The position numbers and the translations under genes were made by a program. This document shows positions 17,109 through 26,274 of a DNA stretch of 53,592 bases, piece by piece; position 1 is the stretch's first letter; every line of letters starts with the position of its first letter. The notes under the pieces are model-generated. The model made no database searches. It was not told the DNA's origin and saw only the letters and a list, made by a program, of their open reading frames with translations. Source of the stretch: Acidaminobacter sp. (GTDB lineage: Bacteria > Bacillota_A > Clostridia > Peptostreptococcales > Acidaminobacteraceae); assembly GCA_009881125.1 (NCBI GenBank), contig WXFH01000042.1, forward strand, positions 1 to 53,592. The letters are read 5' to 3'.

Positions 17109-17141
17109 GAGAAAGAATGGCGCACGGCGCCGTTCTTTCTC
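17109..17141 (+). terminator. terminator after the VOC-SRPBCC pair
   Basis: GAGAAAGAA and TTCTTTCTC pair, extended by GGCGC/GCGCC, and CTTTT follows. Confidence 0.8.
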
Positions 17142-17157
17142 ACTTTTCGTTAATAAT

Positions 17158-17316
17158 GCTTGGTGTCTCGGACAAGTTTCACTTTGGTGACGCGGACAAC
17201 TTTCAGTTTGGTGACTGGCACTCATTCAACTTTGGTGTCTGACACTCATTCAACTTTGGTGCCTGTCACTCATTTCAATTCGGTGCCAGAGCATGCGGGA
17301 AAGGTTCTCAACAATA
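17158..17316 (+). repeat. 24-bp repeats (5 units) with RAYT-like tail
   Basis: Five units starting TTGGTG at 24-bp spacing (GTGTCTCGGACA, GTGACGCGGACA, GTGACTGGCACT, GTGTCTGACACT, GTGCCTGTCACT) are followed by CGGTGCCAGAGCATGCGGGA. Units are diverged, unlike the uniform array at 42738. Confidence 0.8.
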
Positions 17317-17325
17317 ACCAAACAT

Positions 17326-17371
17326 AAAAAAAGGGAGGGTCTCAGATGCCGCGCACCTAAGCCCTCCCCTT
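17326..17371 (-). terminator. terminator of the CoA-transferase gene
   Basis: GGGAGGG at 17333-17339 pairs with CCCTCCC near 17362-17368. On the minus strand a run of seven T follows. Confidence 0.75.
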
Positions 17372-17378
17372 CAATTAC

Positions 17379-18566
17379 CTAAATCGCACCCTTTTGTCTG
17401 AGCAACTCCACATCAGCCTCTGTCAAGTCATTCATTTCCATCAATACCGATGCCGTATCTGCACCCAATAACGGCGCCGCTTTCCATACTGCACCCTGTG
17501 ACAGGCTCATTTTAACCGGCACACCCGGAACTTTAATCCGCTCCGCAACAGGATGATCAATTTCAACAATCATTTCCCTGTGATTCACCTGGGGGTCTGT
17601 CACTACCATCTCAATGTTGTTGATAGGTCCATTCGGAATGCCATGTTCGTCAAAGATAAATTGCCATTGAGAGGTTGGTTTGACTTTTAGTGTCTCTGCG
17701 ATCATAGGTCGCAGCACGTTGTAATTTTTTGACCTGAGGGGATTGGTTTTAAAGTGCTCATGATCAACCCACTCCGGCTTTTCAATCACTTCACAAAACT
17801 TTTTCCAAATATTATCATTCCCAACAGCCAGCATGATTTCACCATCATAGGTGTCAAAAGGCTCAAATGGAACAATAGATGCGTGCCTGTTTCCCTCTGG
17901 TTCCGGCGAAATTCCAGTGACGAAATATCTGGATATGGCATTCTCCAAAACGGCGACCTGACAATCCAGCATAGCGACATCCACCTTTTGGCCAACGCCG
18001 TGCAGATCCCTGTACCTTAACGCCCCCAGGATTCCAATCGAAGTAAACATACCCGCCATAATATCACCGACTGAAGGTCCCACGCGGGTTGGCTTGCCGC
18101 CCTTTTGACCGGTAATGCTCATAATGCCGCCCATAGCTTGAACCACCCCGTCATAAGCAGGCCGTTTGCTGTAGGGACCAGTGTGTCCAAAACCTGAAGT
18201 TGCGGCGTAAATCAAACGTGGATTTATTTCTTTAAGGACATCATAACCCAAACCGAGCTTTTCCATTGTGCCCGGCTTAAAATTCTCTACGATAACATCG
18301 ACCTGGGCAACCAGTTTAAACAGTTGAGCTTTTGCCTCTTCGTGCTTCAGGTTCAAAGTCATACTTTTCTTATTACGGTTGATGCTCATAAAATAGGCGC
18401 TTTCGCCATTTACATACGGACCGAAATGTCGTGAGTCATCGCCTTTGACGGGTTCTTCAACCTTGATGACCTCGGCGCCCATATCCGCTAGAATCATGGT
18501 GCAGTATGGCCCCGCGAGGACTCTCGTCAAGTCCAGCACCTTAATGCCTTCCAATGCCTGTTCCAA
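17379..18566 (-). CDS. class III CoA-transferase (CaiB/BaiF family)
   Basis: About 395 residues. It opens with LEQALEGIKVLDLTRVLAGP followed by YCTMILADMGAEVIKVE, the family signature, and carries GPSVGDIMAGM, where the catalytic Asp of formyl-CoA:oxalate and carnitine CoA-transferases lies. It moves CoA between carboxylic acids. The TTG start is chosen because GGAGG is 7 nt upstream; a start six codons earlier falls inside that site. It is the second gene after a YfcC-type carrier, so the two probably import and activate one carboxylate. The acid involved is unknown; oxalate-, carnitine- and aromatic-acid-specific members all look alike at this level. Confidence 0.88.
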   Translation of the reverse strand: MEQALEGIKVLDLTRVLAGPYCTMILADMGAEVIKVEEPVKGDDSRHFGPYVNGESAYFMSINRNKKSMTLNLKHEEAKAQLFKLVAQVDVIVENFKPGTMEKLGLGYDVLKEINPRLIYAATSGFGHTGPYSKRPAYDGVVQAMGGIMSITGQKGGKPTRVGPSVGDIMAGMFTSIGILGALRYRDLHGVGQKVDVAMLDCQVAVLENAISRYFVTGISPEPEGNRHASIVPFEPFDTYDGEIMLAVGNDNIWKKFCEVIEKPEWVDHEHFKTNPLRSKNYNVLRPMIAETLKVKPTSQWQFIFDEHGIPNGPINNIEMVVTDPQVNHREMIVEIDHPVAERIKVPGVPVKMSLSQGAVWKAAPLLGADTASVLMEMNDLTEADVELLRQKGAI

Positions 18567-18676
18567 AGTAGTTCCTCCTTCCAAAATTACGGAATTTCAT
18601 ATGAAAAGTGGCCATGATCGCAGGTGCATCACAGCCACTTCTTGAAGATGATAAAGACTTAAAACCTCAGAACTCT

Positions 18677-18686
18677 GCCGATGGTT
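18677..18686. repeat. uptake-like decamer copy at a gene end
   Basis: GCCGATGGTT overlaps the stop codon of the YfcC-type gene, a single unpaired copy in the short gap before the CoA-transferase gene. Confidence 0.7.
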
Positions 18687-20095
18687 TAGTGACCAATCAT
18701 AACCCCGACAATAACTGCAGCTGCTGCAATCCCTGTCCAGATCCAAATGAGCGGGAAAATGAATTTCAGCCATTTGTCATAGGAGATTTTGGCCAATCCA
18801 ATAAAGCCCATAAGTGTTCCGGAGGTTGGTATGATCAGGTTTGTAATGCCGTCACCGTATTTATAGGCGGAAACAATAACCTGCTTCGATAATCCTATAA
18901 CATCACCTAAAGGTGCGAGAATCGGCATAACAACCGCAGCTTGGCCACTCCCGGATGGTACGAAGAAGTTGAACACCCAGTTAAAGGCAAAGATAAAGAT
19001 CGCTGATGCATAAGTCGACATAGACTTTAGTGGCAAAGATGCATAGTAAATGATGGTATGTATGATATTTCCATTTGTTAAAACTACTGAAATCGCTGTG
19101 GCAAAGCCAATCAGAATGGCTGAGAAAACGGCCATTTTACAACCATCGACAAAGGATTTACTCATTTTCTCGAAAGACATTCTTCCAACCAATCCACTAA
19201 AGACTGCCAGCATCAATACGACCGTGTTCAGCTCGTTCATGCCCCATTCTTTTGCCTGAGCGCCATAGACATAGTAGCTGAATGTCAGGAAGACGGCCGC
19301 CAAAATGACCTTGTGTCGTGTGCTAAAGCCATATGAAGAATGCTCTTCAACAGCCCACTCGTAATCCGTTCCCATTATTGACAGTTCAGGGTTATCCATG
19401 ACCTTTTTCGCGTAACTCATTAAGTATAGAATCGCCGCGCCAAGGAGGAACGCATAGACGACAGTTCTATAGACAATTGCAGACAAGATTGGAAGTCCGG
19501 CAATCTTCTGGGCAATGACAATTGTAAACGGGTCCATGCCAGAGCCAATAAATCCAGCATATGTAGCAAGATACATCATGGAGAGTCCAACGATTGGGTC
19601 CATCTTTAGCTTTCTGGCGATTAACAGACCTATTGGGATAAAGACAATGGTCTGATTGACGATAATACCCAAGTAGCCCAAAATGGACATGACGATCATA
19701 ATGATAGGAATCAAGACAAGTACCTTGCCTTTGAGAACCTTAGCCAGGTAGTCAATACCTGAGTCAATGGATCCCGTGTCATTGATAATTTTGAAAGCGC
19801 CTGACACTAAAAATACGGTAAAGATAATGGACGCTGATTTAATCATGCCTTCGGATATTGACTGGAAAGCGTAAAAGAGATTTACAGGTGTTCTGTCAAT
19901 AAAATGGAATGAGTTCGGGTCAATGTTCTTGGTATCCTTAAAGAATTCATAAGTCCCGGCAGGCATGATATACGTCAACAACGCGGAACCTAAAATAAAA
20001 AATAAGAGCAGTACATAGGTGTCAGGCATTTTGAACTTCTTTTTCACCTCTGGTGAATTCTCGTTTTTGATGATCTTTTTAGCAGCTTCACTCAT
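18686..20095 (-). CDS. YfcC family carrier (DcuC/arginine-ornithine-like)
   Basis: About 469 residues, twelve or so helices, with the YfcC hallmarks FVPSGSGQAAVVMPILAPLG and YKYGDGITNLIIPTSGTLMG. The family carries carboxylates, amino acids or peptides by ion coupling; substrate is not known. The ATG (MSEAAKK) has GGAGG 7 nt upstream. It is first in a unit with the class III CoA-transferase, 119 bp downstream, and divergent from a regulator with an unusual layout, which probably controls it. Confidence 0.82.
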   Translation of the reverse strand: MSEAAKKIIKNENSPEVKKKFKMPDTYVLLLFFILGSALLTYIMPAGTYEFFKDTKNIDPNSFHFIDRTPVNLFYAFQSISEGMIKSASIIFTVFLVSGAFKIINDTGSIDSGIDYLAKVLKGKVLVLIPIIMIVMSILGYLGIIVNQTIVFIPIGLLIARKLKMDPIVGLSMMYLATYAGFIGSGMDPFTIVIAQKIAGLPILSAIVYRTVVYAFLLGAAILYLMSYAKKVMDNPELSIMGTDYEWAVEEHSSYGFSTRHKVILAAVFLTFSYYVYGAQAKEWGMNELNTVVLMLAVFSGLVGRMSFEKMSKSFVDGCKMAVFSAILIGFATAISVVLTNGNIIHTIIYYASLPLKSMSTYASAIFIFAFNWVFNFFVPSGSGQAAVVMPILAPLGDVIGLSKQVIVSAYKYGDGITNLIIPTSGTLMGFIGLAKISYDKWLKFIFPLIWIWTGIAAAAVIVGVMIGH

Positions 20096-20236
20096 TGTCT
20101 CGCCTCCATAAATCAAATTGAGATAAATAATTATTCGAATTTTCTTTTATTTATCTGTTATCATATTAGCAGATATACTTCGTCTAAAAACGAACCTAAA
20201 TATGTCCAAAATAGGAATCTGATCAGGGGGGTTCAT

Positions 20237-21571
20237 ATGAGAATAGGTTTTTTATGCTCCGCAGCTCGATCAAATTGCATACAGAATGTCATTGACACTT
20301 TTTTTCCGGATATTGATCCTATCTATCTGGTAGATGACCTTTACTATTCTTCAAAAGAAACTGAGACTAAGCTTCTTGAGGTAAGGGACCTGGTGAACGG
20401 CTTTATCTTTGGAGGTGAACTTCAGTTTCATTATTACAATTACATCTTTCAACCTAACGTACCTTGTGATTACATTTCAAAGGACTGGTCGTCTCTGCAG
20501 AACGCTTTGCTGTCCATTAGCAGAAAAGGAATTGATTTTTCTGCCGTCAGTATTGACAGTTATTCGGTCGCGACAGTCAGAAGTATTTATCAGGATACAG
20601 GACTGATGCTGAGTGATACTAAGGTTAAAGTTATAGGCCGAAAAGTCTTTGGGAAGCAATATGTGGAATATGTGTCGAAAAAGCACCAAACCTATTTTGA
20701 GAACGGGGATGTGGCGGGTTGTGTCACCGCCCTTGCACCGGTTCATGATCGTTTGACTTCACTTGACATACCATGCGTCTATGCTCATCCCACCATTGAA
20801 ATCATCAGCAAAACCATCAATAAAATCAGAAATCAATACGAGCTTCAAAAGGGAAAAAGCGCTTCGTTTGCTATGATCTTGATCCAGTTGATTCCAAAGC
20901 AAGAGCATTCCTCTATCCGAAAAGACGATTATCTCTACATGCACGAAAAAATCAAAGTGGCAGAAGAGGTTTACTTTTTCGCGAAAGATACCAATGCAGC
21001 CATACTCAATGATACCTTGGATAAGTTCATCATCTTAATGAACCGAAGTGACTTGATTGACTATACAAATGGCTTGCAGAAATTTTACCTCATAGACGAA
21101 ATTCACGCCAACACAAATTTCGATATCCTCATGGGCATTGGATATGGTTTTACGCCTGGTCAGGCCAAATTTAACGCGAACCTGGCCATAGAGAAGCTGG
21201 ACAGCCAAAGCAGGAATATGGCATATGTTGTAATCGACTCCACCTCAATCCTGGGGCCACTGAACTTTTTAACCTCAACGTTAAATGAGGTATTAAGGAG
21301 CGAAGAGGCAATATTCTTGGAATTGTCGAAATCCAGCGGAGTGTCAAAAGCGATTTTATGGAACCTTTATAGTCTGATGGAGAAAAATCGAAAAAACACC
21401 TTTACCTCTGCAGAGCTCTCTAAAAAACTTGGCATTTCACAACGCAGCTCTAGCCGACTTCTAAGGAAAATGGAGGAAAGCCAGCTTGCCAAGATTGTCA
21501 ACAAAGAGGTCACCGGCACTTCGGGTAGACCCAGTGATATATATGAAATCACACTCTACATTAAAGAATAG
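20237..21571 (+). CDS. transcriptional regulator, unusual family, copy 1
   Basis: 444 residues. Three parts can be seen: an N-terminal alpha/beta receiver-like domain (NGFIFGGELQFHYYN, then FSAVSIDSYSVATVRSIYQD), a middle domain with a glycine-rich turn NFDILMGIGYGFTPGQAKFN followed by AN, and a C-terminal winged helix (TFTSAELSKKLGISQRSSSR) ending in GTSGRPSDIYEI. The middle motif recalls nucleotide-binding GGDEF or GTP-cyclohydrolase-III-like domains, an inference. Two paralogues lie at 26275 and 38449. It is divergent from the YfcC/CoA-transferase pair and followed by an M20 peptidase. No established name is known to me. AGGGGGG precedes the ATG by 5 nt. Confidence 0.7.
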   Translation: MRIGFLCSAARSNCIQNVIDTFFPDIDPIYLVDDLYYSSKETETKLLEVRDLVNGFIFGGELQFHYYNYIFQPNVPCDYISKDWSSLQNALLSISRKGIDFSAVSIDSYSVATVRSIYQDTGLMLSDTKVKVIGRKVFGKQYVEYVSKKHQTYFENGDVAGCVTALAPVHDRLTSLDIPCVYAHPTIEIISKTINKIRNQYELQKGKSASFAMILIQLIPKQEHSSIRKDDYLYMHEKIKVAEEVYFFAKDTNAAILNDTLDKFIILMNRSDLIDYTNGLQKFYLIDEIHANTNFDILMGIGYGFTPGQAKFNANLAIEKLDSQSRNMAYVVIDSTSILGPLNFLTSTLNEVLRSEEAIFLELSKSSGVSKAILWNLYSLMEKNRKNTFTSAELSKKLGISQRSSSRLLRKMEESQLAKIVNKEVTGTSGRPSDIYEITLYIKE

Positions 21572-21686
21572 TGTCCAAAAATATTCGATGTATGAAAGCA
21601 ATGAACGCTGTTAATGCTTGAATGCTTTGAACGCTTTAAACCTCTTCTTTAACCTCCAAAATCTATCCTCGAGATTATAGACAGAT

Positions 21687-21720
21687 TAAAGCCTCTTTTT
21701 TGTCAAAAAAGGAGGCTTTA
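21687..21720 (+). terminator. terminator after regulator copy 1
   Basis: TAAAGCCTC and GAGGCTTTA pair, with inner T6/A6 tracts extending the stem. It works in both directions by sequence. Confidence 0.8.
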
Positions 21721-21753
21721 TAATATAATTAACTTAGATGAAAGAGGTGCTCC

Positions 21754-22926
21754 ATGAATCCCAGTATTATCGATGCGCTCTCGAAGTGCCAGATCGGTTT
21801 GGAAACCATCCTCGGCAGCTGGCAAAATCTCGTTGAAATAGAAAGTTATACGCACCATCCTAAAGCTGTCGCGAAGCTATGCGGCTTTGTTGAAAATAAA
21901 CTTAACGATCTGGGTGTAACGACTCAAGTTCACCATTTTGAGAACGCAGGACCTCTGCTCATTGGTCACTATGGCTCTGGCCCAATAAGTGACGGCATCA
22001 TTTTAGCCGGACATATGGACACGGTCTTTGAGGATGACTTCATTAAGAGCAACCCTTTCAGAGTCGAAGACGACCAAGTCTACGGCCCTGGCGTCCTTGA
22101 CATGAAGGGTGGTCTCAATCTCATCTTTTACATCATACAAATCCTGAAAGCGCTTAATTACACGAAGCCTATCAAAATCATACTCAGCGGCGACGAAGAA
22201 AATGGCCACCTCCATTCAGATCAGAACCTCCTGATTGAACAGGAGAGCAGAGGTTACAAGCTAGCCTTCAACCTCGAAACAGGGTTGATTGACAATAAAA
22301 TTACCATTGCCCGAAAGGGACGTCTTGCATGCAGAGTCGCGACGAAAGGTCTGGCCGTCCATGCTGGCGCCAACCTTGAAGACGGCATCAACGCCATCCA
22401 TGAGATGGCTTACAAAATTCTTAAGATTCAGGATCTGAACCAAAAGTATGATAACGTCACCTTCTCCGTTGGGAAAATCAAGGGTGGTACAGTTCCCAAC
22501 GCGGTGCCGGACTATGCAGAGATCGACGTTGATATCCGTTATGAAAAAGATCATTTGAAACAGCACATAGTCAATGATCTGAACGACATTATCAGCGTCA
22601 ACCATGTGAGTGGCGCGACCTCAGAAGTCTTTTTCGACAATGAGTTTCCGCCTTTTGAGGATCGATACAATCAAAAAGCCTTTGAATTTATCCGAAATAT
22701 CTCGGCCAAAAATGGATTGGGCGAGATCGCGCCAGTCAAGCTAGGCGGCTCCTCCGACGCTTCCTTTATCTCCAGAGCCGGGATCCCATGTCTGTGCAGC
22801 ATGGGCGTCAAAGGCCAGTGGAACCATTCAAACAGAGAGTACGCCTTAGCCAGCTCAGCCGCTGAACGTCTGGTCCTGATTGTGGACAGCATCCTGGAAG
22901 CCGAAAAGGTCGAGTCGTTTCTATAA
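21754..22926 (+). CDS. M20 family metallopeptidase (ArgE/CPG2-like)
   Basis: 390 residues. Two-zinc peptidase motifs are complete: GHMDTV (His87, Asp89), GPGVLDMKGG (Asp116), DEEN (Glu148/149), ETG (Glu175) and VHAGA (His203). This arrangement is that of carboxypeptidase G2 and succinyl-diaminopimelate desuccinylase relatives, which cut dipeptides or N-acyl amino acids in the cytoplasm. It has its own AGAGGTG site. It follows the regulator copy but is separated by a terminator, so transcription is probably independent. Another M20 with the same motif set is convergent just downstream. Confidence 0.87.
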   Translation: MNPSIIDALSKCQIGLETILGSWQNLVEIESYTHHPKAVAKLCGFVENKLNDLGVTTQVHHFENAGPLLIGHYGSGPISDGIILAGHMDTVFEDDFIKSNPFRVEDDQVYGPGVLDMKGGLNLIFYIIQILKALNYTKPIKIILSGDEENGHLHSDQNLLIEQESRGYKLAFNLETGLIDNKITIARKGRLACRVATKGLAVHAGANLEDGINAIHEMAYKILKIQDLNQKYDNVTFSVGKIKGGTVPNAVPDYAEIDVDIRYEKDHLKQHIVNDLNDIISVNHVSGATSEVFFDNEFPPFEDRYNQKAFEFIRNISAKNGLGEIAPVKLGGSSDASFISRAGIPCLCSMGVKGQWNHSNREYALASSAAERLVLIVDSILEAEKVESFL

Positions 22927-22981
22927 GACATCCATCACAGAGATCGCTCCTGTCTCAATGTTGCTGTGGGTTGAGGAAAGT

Positions 22982-23060
22982 GACCATCGGCAGCAACTCT
23001 CTATAAAAGATTTCAAAGCGTAGTCCAAACTAAAAGCAAACACCTTCTCTGCCGATGGTC
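22982..23060. repeat. paired uptake-like decamers, inverted
   Basis: GACCATCGGCAG (22982-22993) and CTGCCGATGGTC (23049-23060) form 12-bp arms around a 55-nt loop, between two convergent M20 genes. Confidence 0.85.
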
Positions 23061-23089
23061 CCCCGCACACACCATCCCAGAACAGACAA

Positions 23090-23125
23090 AAAGCCAGATG
23101 ACCTGATTAAAAGGTCTCTGGCTTT
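23090..23125. terminator. bidirectional terminator between convergent genes
   Basis: AAAGCCAG (23090-23097) pairs with CTGGCTTT (23118-23125), with inner ACCT/AGGT pairing. A- and T-rich flanks lie on both sides. Confidence 0.75.
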
Positions 23126-23181
23126 ATTGTCATTTTTGGGGAAGGTTCAACGCAAGTTAACTGCGGTGTGGTTACATTCGT

Positions 23182-24333
23182 TCAAACCGCCATAATGCTG
23201 CAGGCCAGCAGCTTCGCGCGTTCATCCAGGCTGTATAGGTGGATGTATTCATCCTTGCCGTGGTTCAGCTCGCCTCTTGCACCCATGCCACAAATGGAGG
23301 GCGACCCGGCCATAACGGTCCAGCAGGCATCCGAACCACCACCGGTGACTATGCCTTCAATGTCCGGTACGATCCCAAGCCGTTGTCCCTGCTGTTTGAC
23401 GATCTCGAAGAGTTTCAGACCTGCCTCGGTGGTCTCCATGGGCATGAAACCAATGCCGGTGTCTGTTACCTCCGTGGTGGTGCCGGGTACGTAGACCCGG
23501 TTCGCAACTTCCATCAGATCCTCCAGGGCTTTATGGCTTTGAGCGATTGTCATAAACCGGATATCAATCATGCCCGCAGCTTGCGCCGCAACTGCGTTGG
23601 CTACGGTCCCGCCAGAGATCACACCGACATTGTAGGTAATGCCGGAGTCATAGTCCGTCAAGGCGTGGAGATCCACGATCTTTTTTGCCAGCTCCAGAAC
23701 CGCTGATGCACCCTTCTGCGGATCCTTGCCCGCATGGGTGGCTTTCCCCGTCACCTGAATGGTCGGACGCATGACGCCCTTTCGACCAATGACGACTGTT
23801 CCCTTATCTGAACCCGTCTCCATGTTGAAGACCGCGTCTTTGCCTTTTCCATAGCTGAGAAAGAGGTCAGGCGTTGAGGATTCTGCTGTGCGCGTCTCTT
23901 CATCTCCTGCAAGAAACACGGTGACGTTAGCCTCGTTCCAACCGGAATTCGCAAGGGCTTTCAGCGCGGAGATCGCAATGACCACGCCCCCCTTCATGTC
24001 CAGCACTCCCGGCCCGTACGCTTTACTGTCTTTGATTGTGAATGGCCGCTCCTGAGCGGTGCCTTTTCTAAACACCGTGTCAATGTGACCGATGATCATA
24101 ATATTCTTATCTCCGCTGCCCTTCTTATTCGCCAGGACATGGGTACACACCTCCGGCACCGTCAGGTAATTTACTTCGAAACCAATCTGATTTAATTGAT
24201 CTCCAATGACCTGCGCCACTTTGGCATTCCCTTCAAAGCAATCTTTGCTGGAGTCAATGTTGACTAGTTGTTCTAACAGAGCGATGGTATCTTTCGACCT
24301 CGAATCAATATCCTGAATGATCTGTTCTACCAT
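23182..24333 (-). CDS. M20 family metallopeptidase (carboxypeptidase G2-like)
   Basis: 383 residues with GHIDTV (His83, Asp85), GPGVLDMKGG (Asp112), GDEETR (Glu145/146), METG (Glu172) and THAGKDP (His200). Closest in layout to glutamate carboxypeptidases that release C-terminal Glu or cleave N-acyl residues. GAGGAGG lies 6 nt before the ATG. It reads towards the other M20 at 21754 and away from the tryptophanase, so it is a single-gene unit. Function beyond hydrolysis of an amide cannot be fixed from sequence. Confidence 0.87.
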   Translation of the reverse strand: MVEQIIQDIDSRSKDTIALLEQLVNIDSSKDCFEGNAKVAQVIGDQLNQIGFEVNYLTVPEVCTHVLANKKGSGDKNIMIIGHIDTVFRKGTAQERPFTIKDSKAYGPGVLDMKGGVVIAISALKALANSGWNEANVTVFLAGDEETRTAESSTPDLFLSYGKGKDAVFNMETGSDKGTVVIGRKGVMRPTIQVTGKATHAGKDPQKGASAVLELAKKIVDLHALTDYDSGITYNVGVISGGTVANAVAAQAAGMIDIRFMTIAQSHKALEDLMEVANRVYVPGTTTEVTDTGIGFMPMETTEAGLKLFEIVKQQGQRLGIVPDIEGIVTGGGSDACWTVMAGSPSICGMGARGELNHGKDEYIHLYSLDERAKLLACSIMAV

Positions 24334-24416
24334 AAGATCCCTCCTCGACTAATTTAAAGATAGCATATGGAAACAGGCCAAAATACGACATTTATTTGTC
24401 TATAAATTGAAATATT

Positions 24417-24547
24417 GAACTTGGTGACGCGGACAACTTTCAGTTTGGTGCCTGTCACTCACTCAACTTTGGTGCCTGTCACTCGCTCAACTTTGGTGCC
24501 TGTCACTCATTTCAATTCGGTGCCAGAGCATGCGAGAATGTATCTCA
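24417..24547 (+). repeat. 24-bp repeats (4 units) with RAYT-like tail
   Basis: Four units, one with GTGACGCGGACA and three with GTGCCTGTCACT, are spaced 24 bp and end in CGGTGCCAGAGCATGCGAGA. The layout matches the cluster at 17158 closely. Confidence 0.8.
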
Positions 24548-24559
24548 AGTGCAACCAAA

Positions 24560-24655
24560 AGGCGCGCCAGCGCCTTCTTCCAAGAGAAGTGGATGCGGGG
24601 GGCGAAAGGCGCCAGCCGCAGCGGCCTTCGGCCTATCAACCCCCGCATCCACTTT
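24560..24655. repeat. large GC-rich nested hairpin structure
   Basis: Arms AAGTGGATGCGGGG (24587-24600) and CCCCGCATCCACTT (24641-24654) enclose smaller stems GGCG/CGCC and GGCCTTCGGCC. A further GGCGC/GCGCC stem lies before it. It follows the RAYT-like tail and precedes the tryptophanase terminator. It could be a structured RNA, or the other end of a mobile repeat. Confidence 0.65.
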
Positions 24656-24674
24656 CCGCTTCATTCCATAAAAA

Positions 24675-24708
24675 AGAAGCCATAAGCGCCTTAGCGCCGA
24701 TGGCTTCT
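24675..24708 (-). terminator. terminator of the tryptophanase gene
   Basis: AGAAGCCAT and ATGGCTTCT pair, and the minus strand continues in a T-run. The right arm contains a partial uptake-like decamer (GCCGATGGCT). Confidence 0.75.
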
Positions 24709-24756
24709 GTCCTTTGAACCATCTTCAGTTTTCTAGACTTTTCTCCCTAAACCGTC

Positions 24757-26139
24757 CTACTTCTTAATAGGCTGCAGCTTCGCAGTAAAGTGGCGCAGCA
24801 CCGGCGGCTGCCACAAAATTTCGTAGCCTGGGATCTCATGGGCACGCTTCTTGATATTGATCAATGCCTCAACGACTACATCAAAATGCGCCTGAGTATA
24901 GACACGTCGTGGAATAGCGAGTCGCGTAAATTCCATCTCTGCCTGCTGCTGTTTCCCTGTTTCCGGATCCAGGTCCAGCAAGTAAGAACCAATATCGCAA
25001 GAACGGATGCCTGCTTCAAGATAGAGCTCGCAAGCCAATGCATGACCCGGGAATTGGTAATAAGGGATGTTCGGCAGCAGCGCCTTGGCATCCAGGAAGA
25101 CTGCATGACCGCCCACCGGATACTGGAACGCAATGCCCTCTTCCATGAGTCGCCCGCCCAGGTACTCGACCTGACCGATTCTGTAACGCAGATAATCCTT
25201 GTCGAGACCTTCGTAAAGACCAATCGCCAAAGCTTCAAGATCTCTACCAGCTAAGCCGCCGTAAGTGACGAAGCCCTCATACGGGATAGTCCAGCCTTTG
25301 ACTTTCGTGTAAAGCTCTTCGGAGTCCTTGATGCCAATCAGGCCGCCCATGTTGACAATGGCGTCCTTCTTCGCGCTCATAGTGAAGGCATCCGCGTAGC
25401 TGAACATTTCGCGAACGATGTCGATGATCTCAACATCGGCATAGCCCTCTTCCCTTTGCTTGATGAAGTAAGCGTTCTCCGCATAGCGCGCAGCGTCGAT
25501 GATCATAGTAATGCCATATTTATCCGCTACTGCCTTGGTGGCTTTCATGTTGGCCATGGAAACAGGCTGACCGCCGGCAGAGTTGTTGGTAATCGTCATG
25601 ATGATGAGGCCGACGTTTTCAGCCCCGACTTCATTGATGTAAGCTTCCAGACGCGGCACGTCCATATTGCCCTTGAACGGCATGTAAGTCTGCGTATCCT
25701 TGGCTTCAGGGACAACAATATCCACCGCTCTCGCGCCAATCAGACCAACGTGTCCGCGGGTCGTGTCAAAGTGCATGTTGGAAATACATTTCTGCCCTTT
25801 CTTCAATAAACAAGGCAGCAGCACTTGCTCTGCAGCTCTGCCCTGGTGAACCGGCTGGGCGAATTTGTAATTAAAGATGTCCTGTGCCGCTTTTAAAAGC
25901 CTTCTGTAGCTGCGTGCGCCCGCATAGGACTCGTCACCGGTCATGATGCCTGCCCACTGGGTGTCGCTCATGGCGCCGGTACCGCTGTCTGTCAGCAAAT
26001 CGATATAAACATCATCAGAATCCAATCCGAAAACGTTGTAGTTGGCTGCTTTCAACTTTTCTTCCCGGTATTCTCTCGTTGTCATTTTAAGAGGTTCAAC
26101 CATCTTGATCTTGAATGGCTCCGCGACGTACTTGACCAT
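24757..26139 (-). CDS. tnaA: tryptophanase (PLP beta-eliminating lyase)
   Basis: 460 residues. Family marks: [52 protein letters not shown] and the PLP lysine in SAKKDA (257-258). It would split L-tryptophan into indole, pyruvate and ammonia. Tryptophanase rather than tyrosine phenol-lyase is preferred because of HFTAKL near the C-terminus (phenol-lyase has FFTAR) and [11 protein letters not shown], where phenol-lyase has the substrate Arg (VRSMERG). Another beta-eliminating specificity remains possible. AGGGGGT precedes the ATG. The gene is divergent from regulator copy 2. No tnaC-like leader is visible in the short promoter region. Confidence 0.77.
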   Translation of the reverse strand: MVKYVAEPFKIKMVEPLKMTTREYREEKLKAANYNVFGLDSDDVYIDLLTDSGTGAMSDTQWAGIMTGDESYAGARSYRRLLKAAQDIFNYKFAQPVHQGRAAEQVLLPCLLKKGQKCISNMHFDTTRGHVGLIGARAVDIVVPEAKDTQTYMPFKGNMDVPRLEAYINEVGAENVGLIIMTITNNSAGGQPVSMANMKATKAVADKYGITMIIDAARYAENAYFIKQREEGYADVEIIDIVREMFSYADAFTMSAKKDAIVNMGGLIGIKDSEELYTKVKGWTIPYEGFVTYGGLAGRDLEALAIGLYEGLDKDYLRYRIGQVEYLGGRLMEEGIAFQYPVGGHAVFLDAKALLPNIPYYQFPGHALACELYLEAGIRSCDIGSYLLDLDPETGKQQQAEMEFTRLAIPRRVYTQAHFDVVVEALINIKKRAHEIPGYEILWQPPVLRHFTAKLQPIKK

Positions 26140-26199
26140 GTAATTACCCCCTGAGATTTAGTAATTAAAGCATACCATTTCCGATGGTCGCTTTATAGT

Positions 26200-26210
26200 G
26201 TCTTTAATTT
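26200..26210. promoter_or_regulatory. GTCTTTAATTT element in the tnaA/regulator promoter
   Basis: The same 11-mer occurs twice before regulator copy 3 (38191 and 38340). An inverted CTTTAATTA copy (26162-26170) and ACTTTAAT (26212-26219) flank it, so this may be the binding site of these regulators. Confidence 0.4.
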
Positions 26211-26274
26211 GACTTTAATCCCGCAGCGACGTAAAATGAACTCATCGATTGCGAAATATACAGGGGGTATGGCG

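Noticed and set aside
24757..26139. Tyrosine phenol-lyase
   Set aside because: C-terminal HFTAKL and the IRSCDIGS segment fit tryptophanase; the phenol-lyase Arg is absent.
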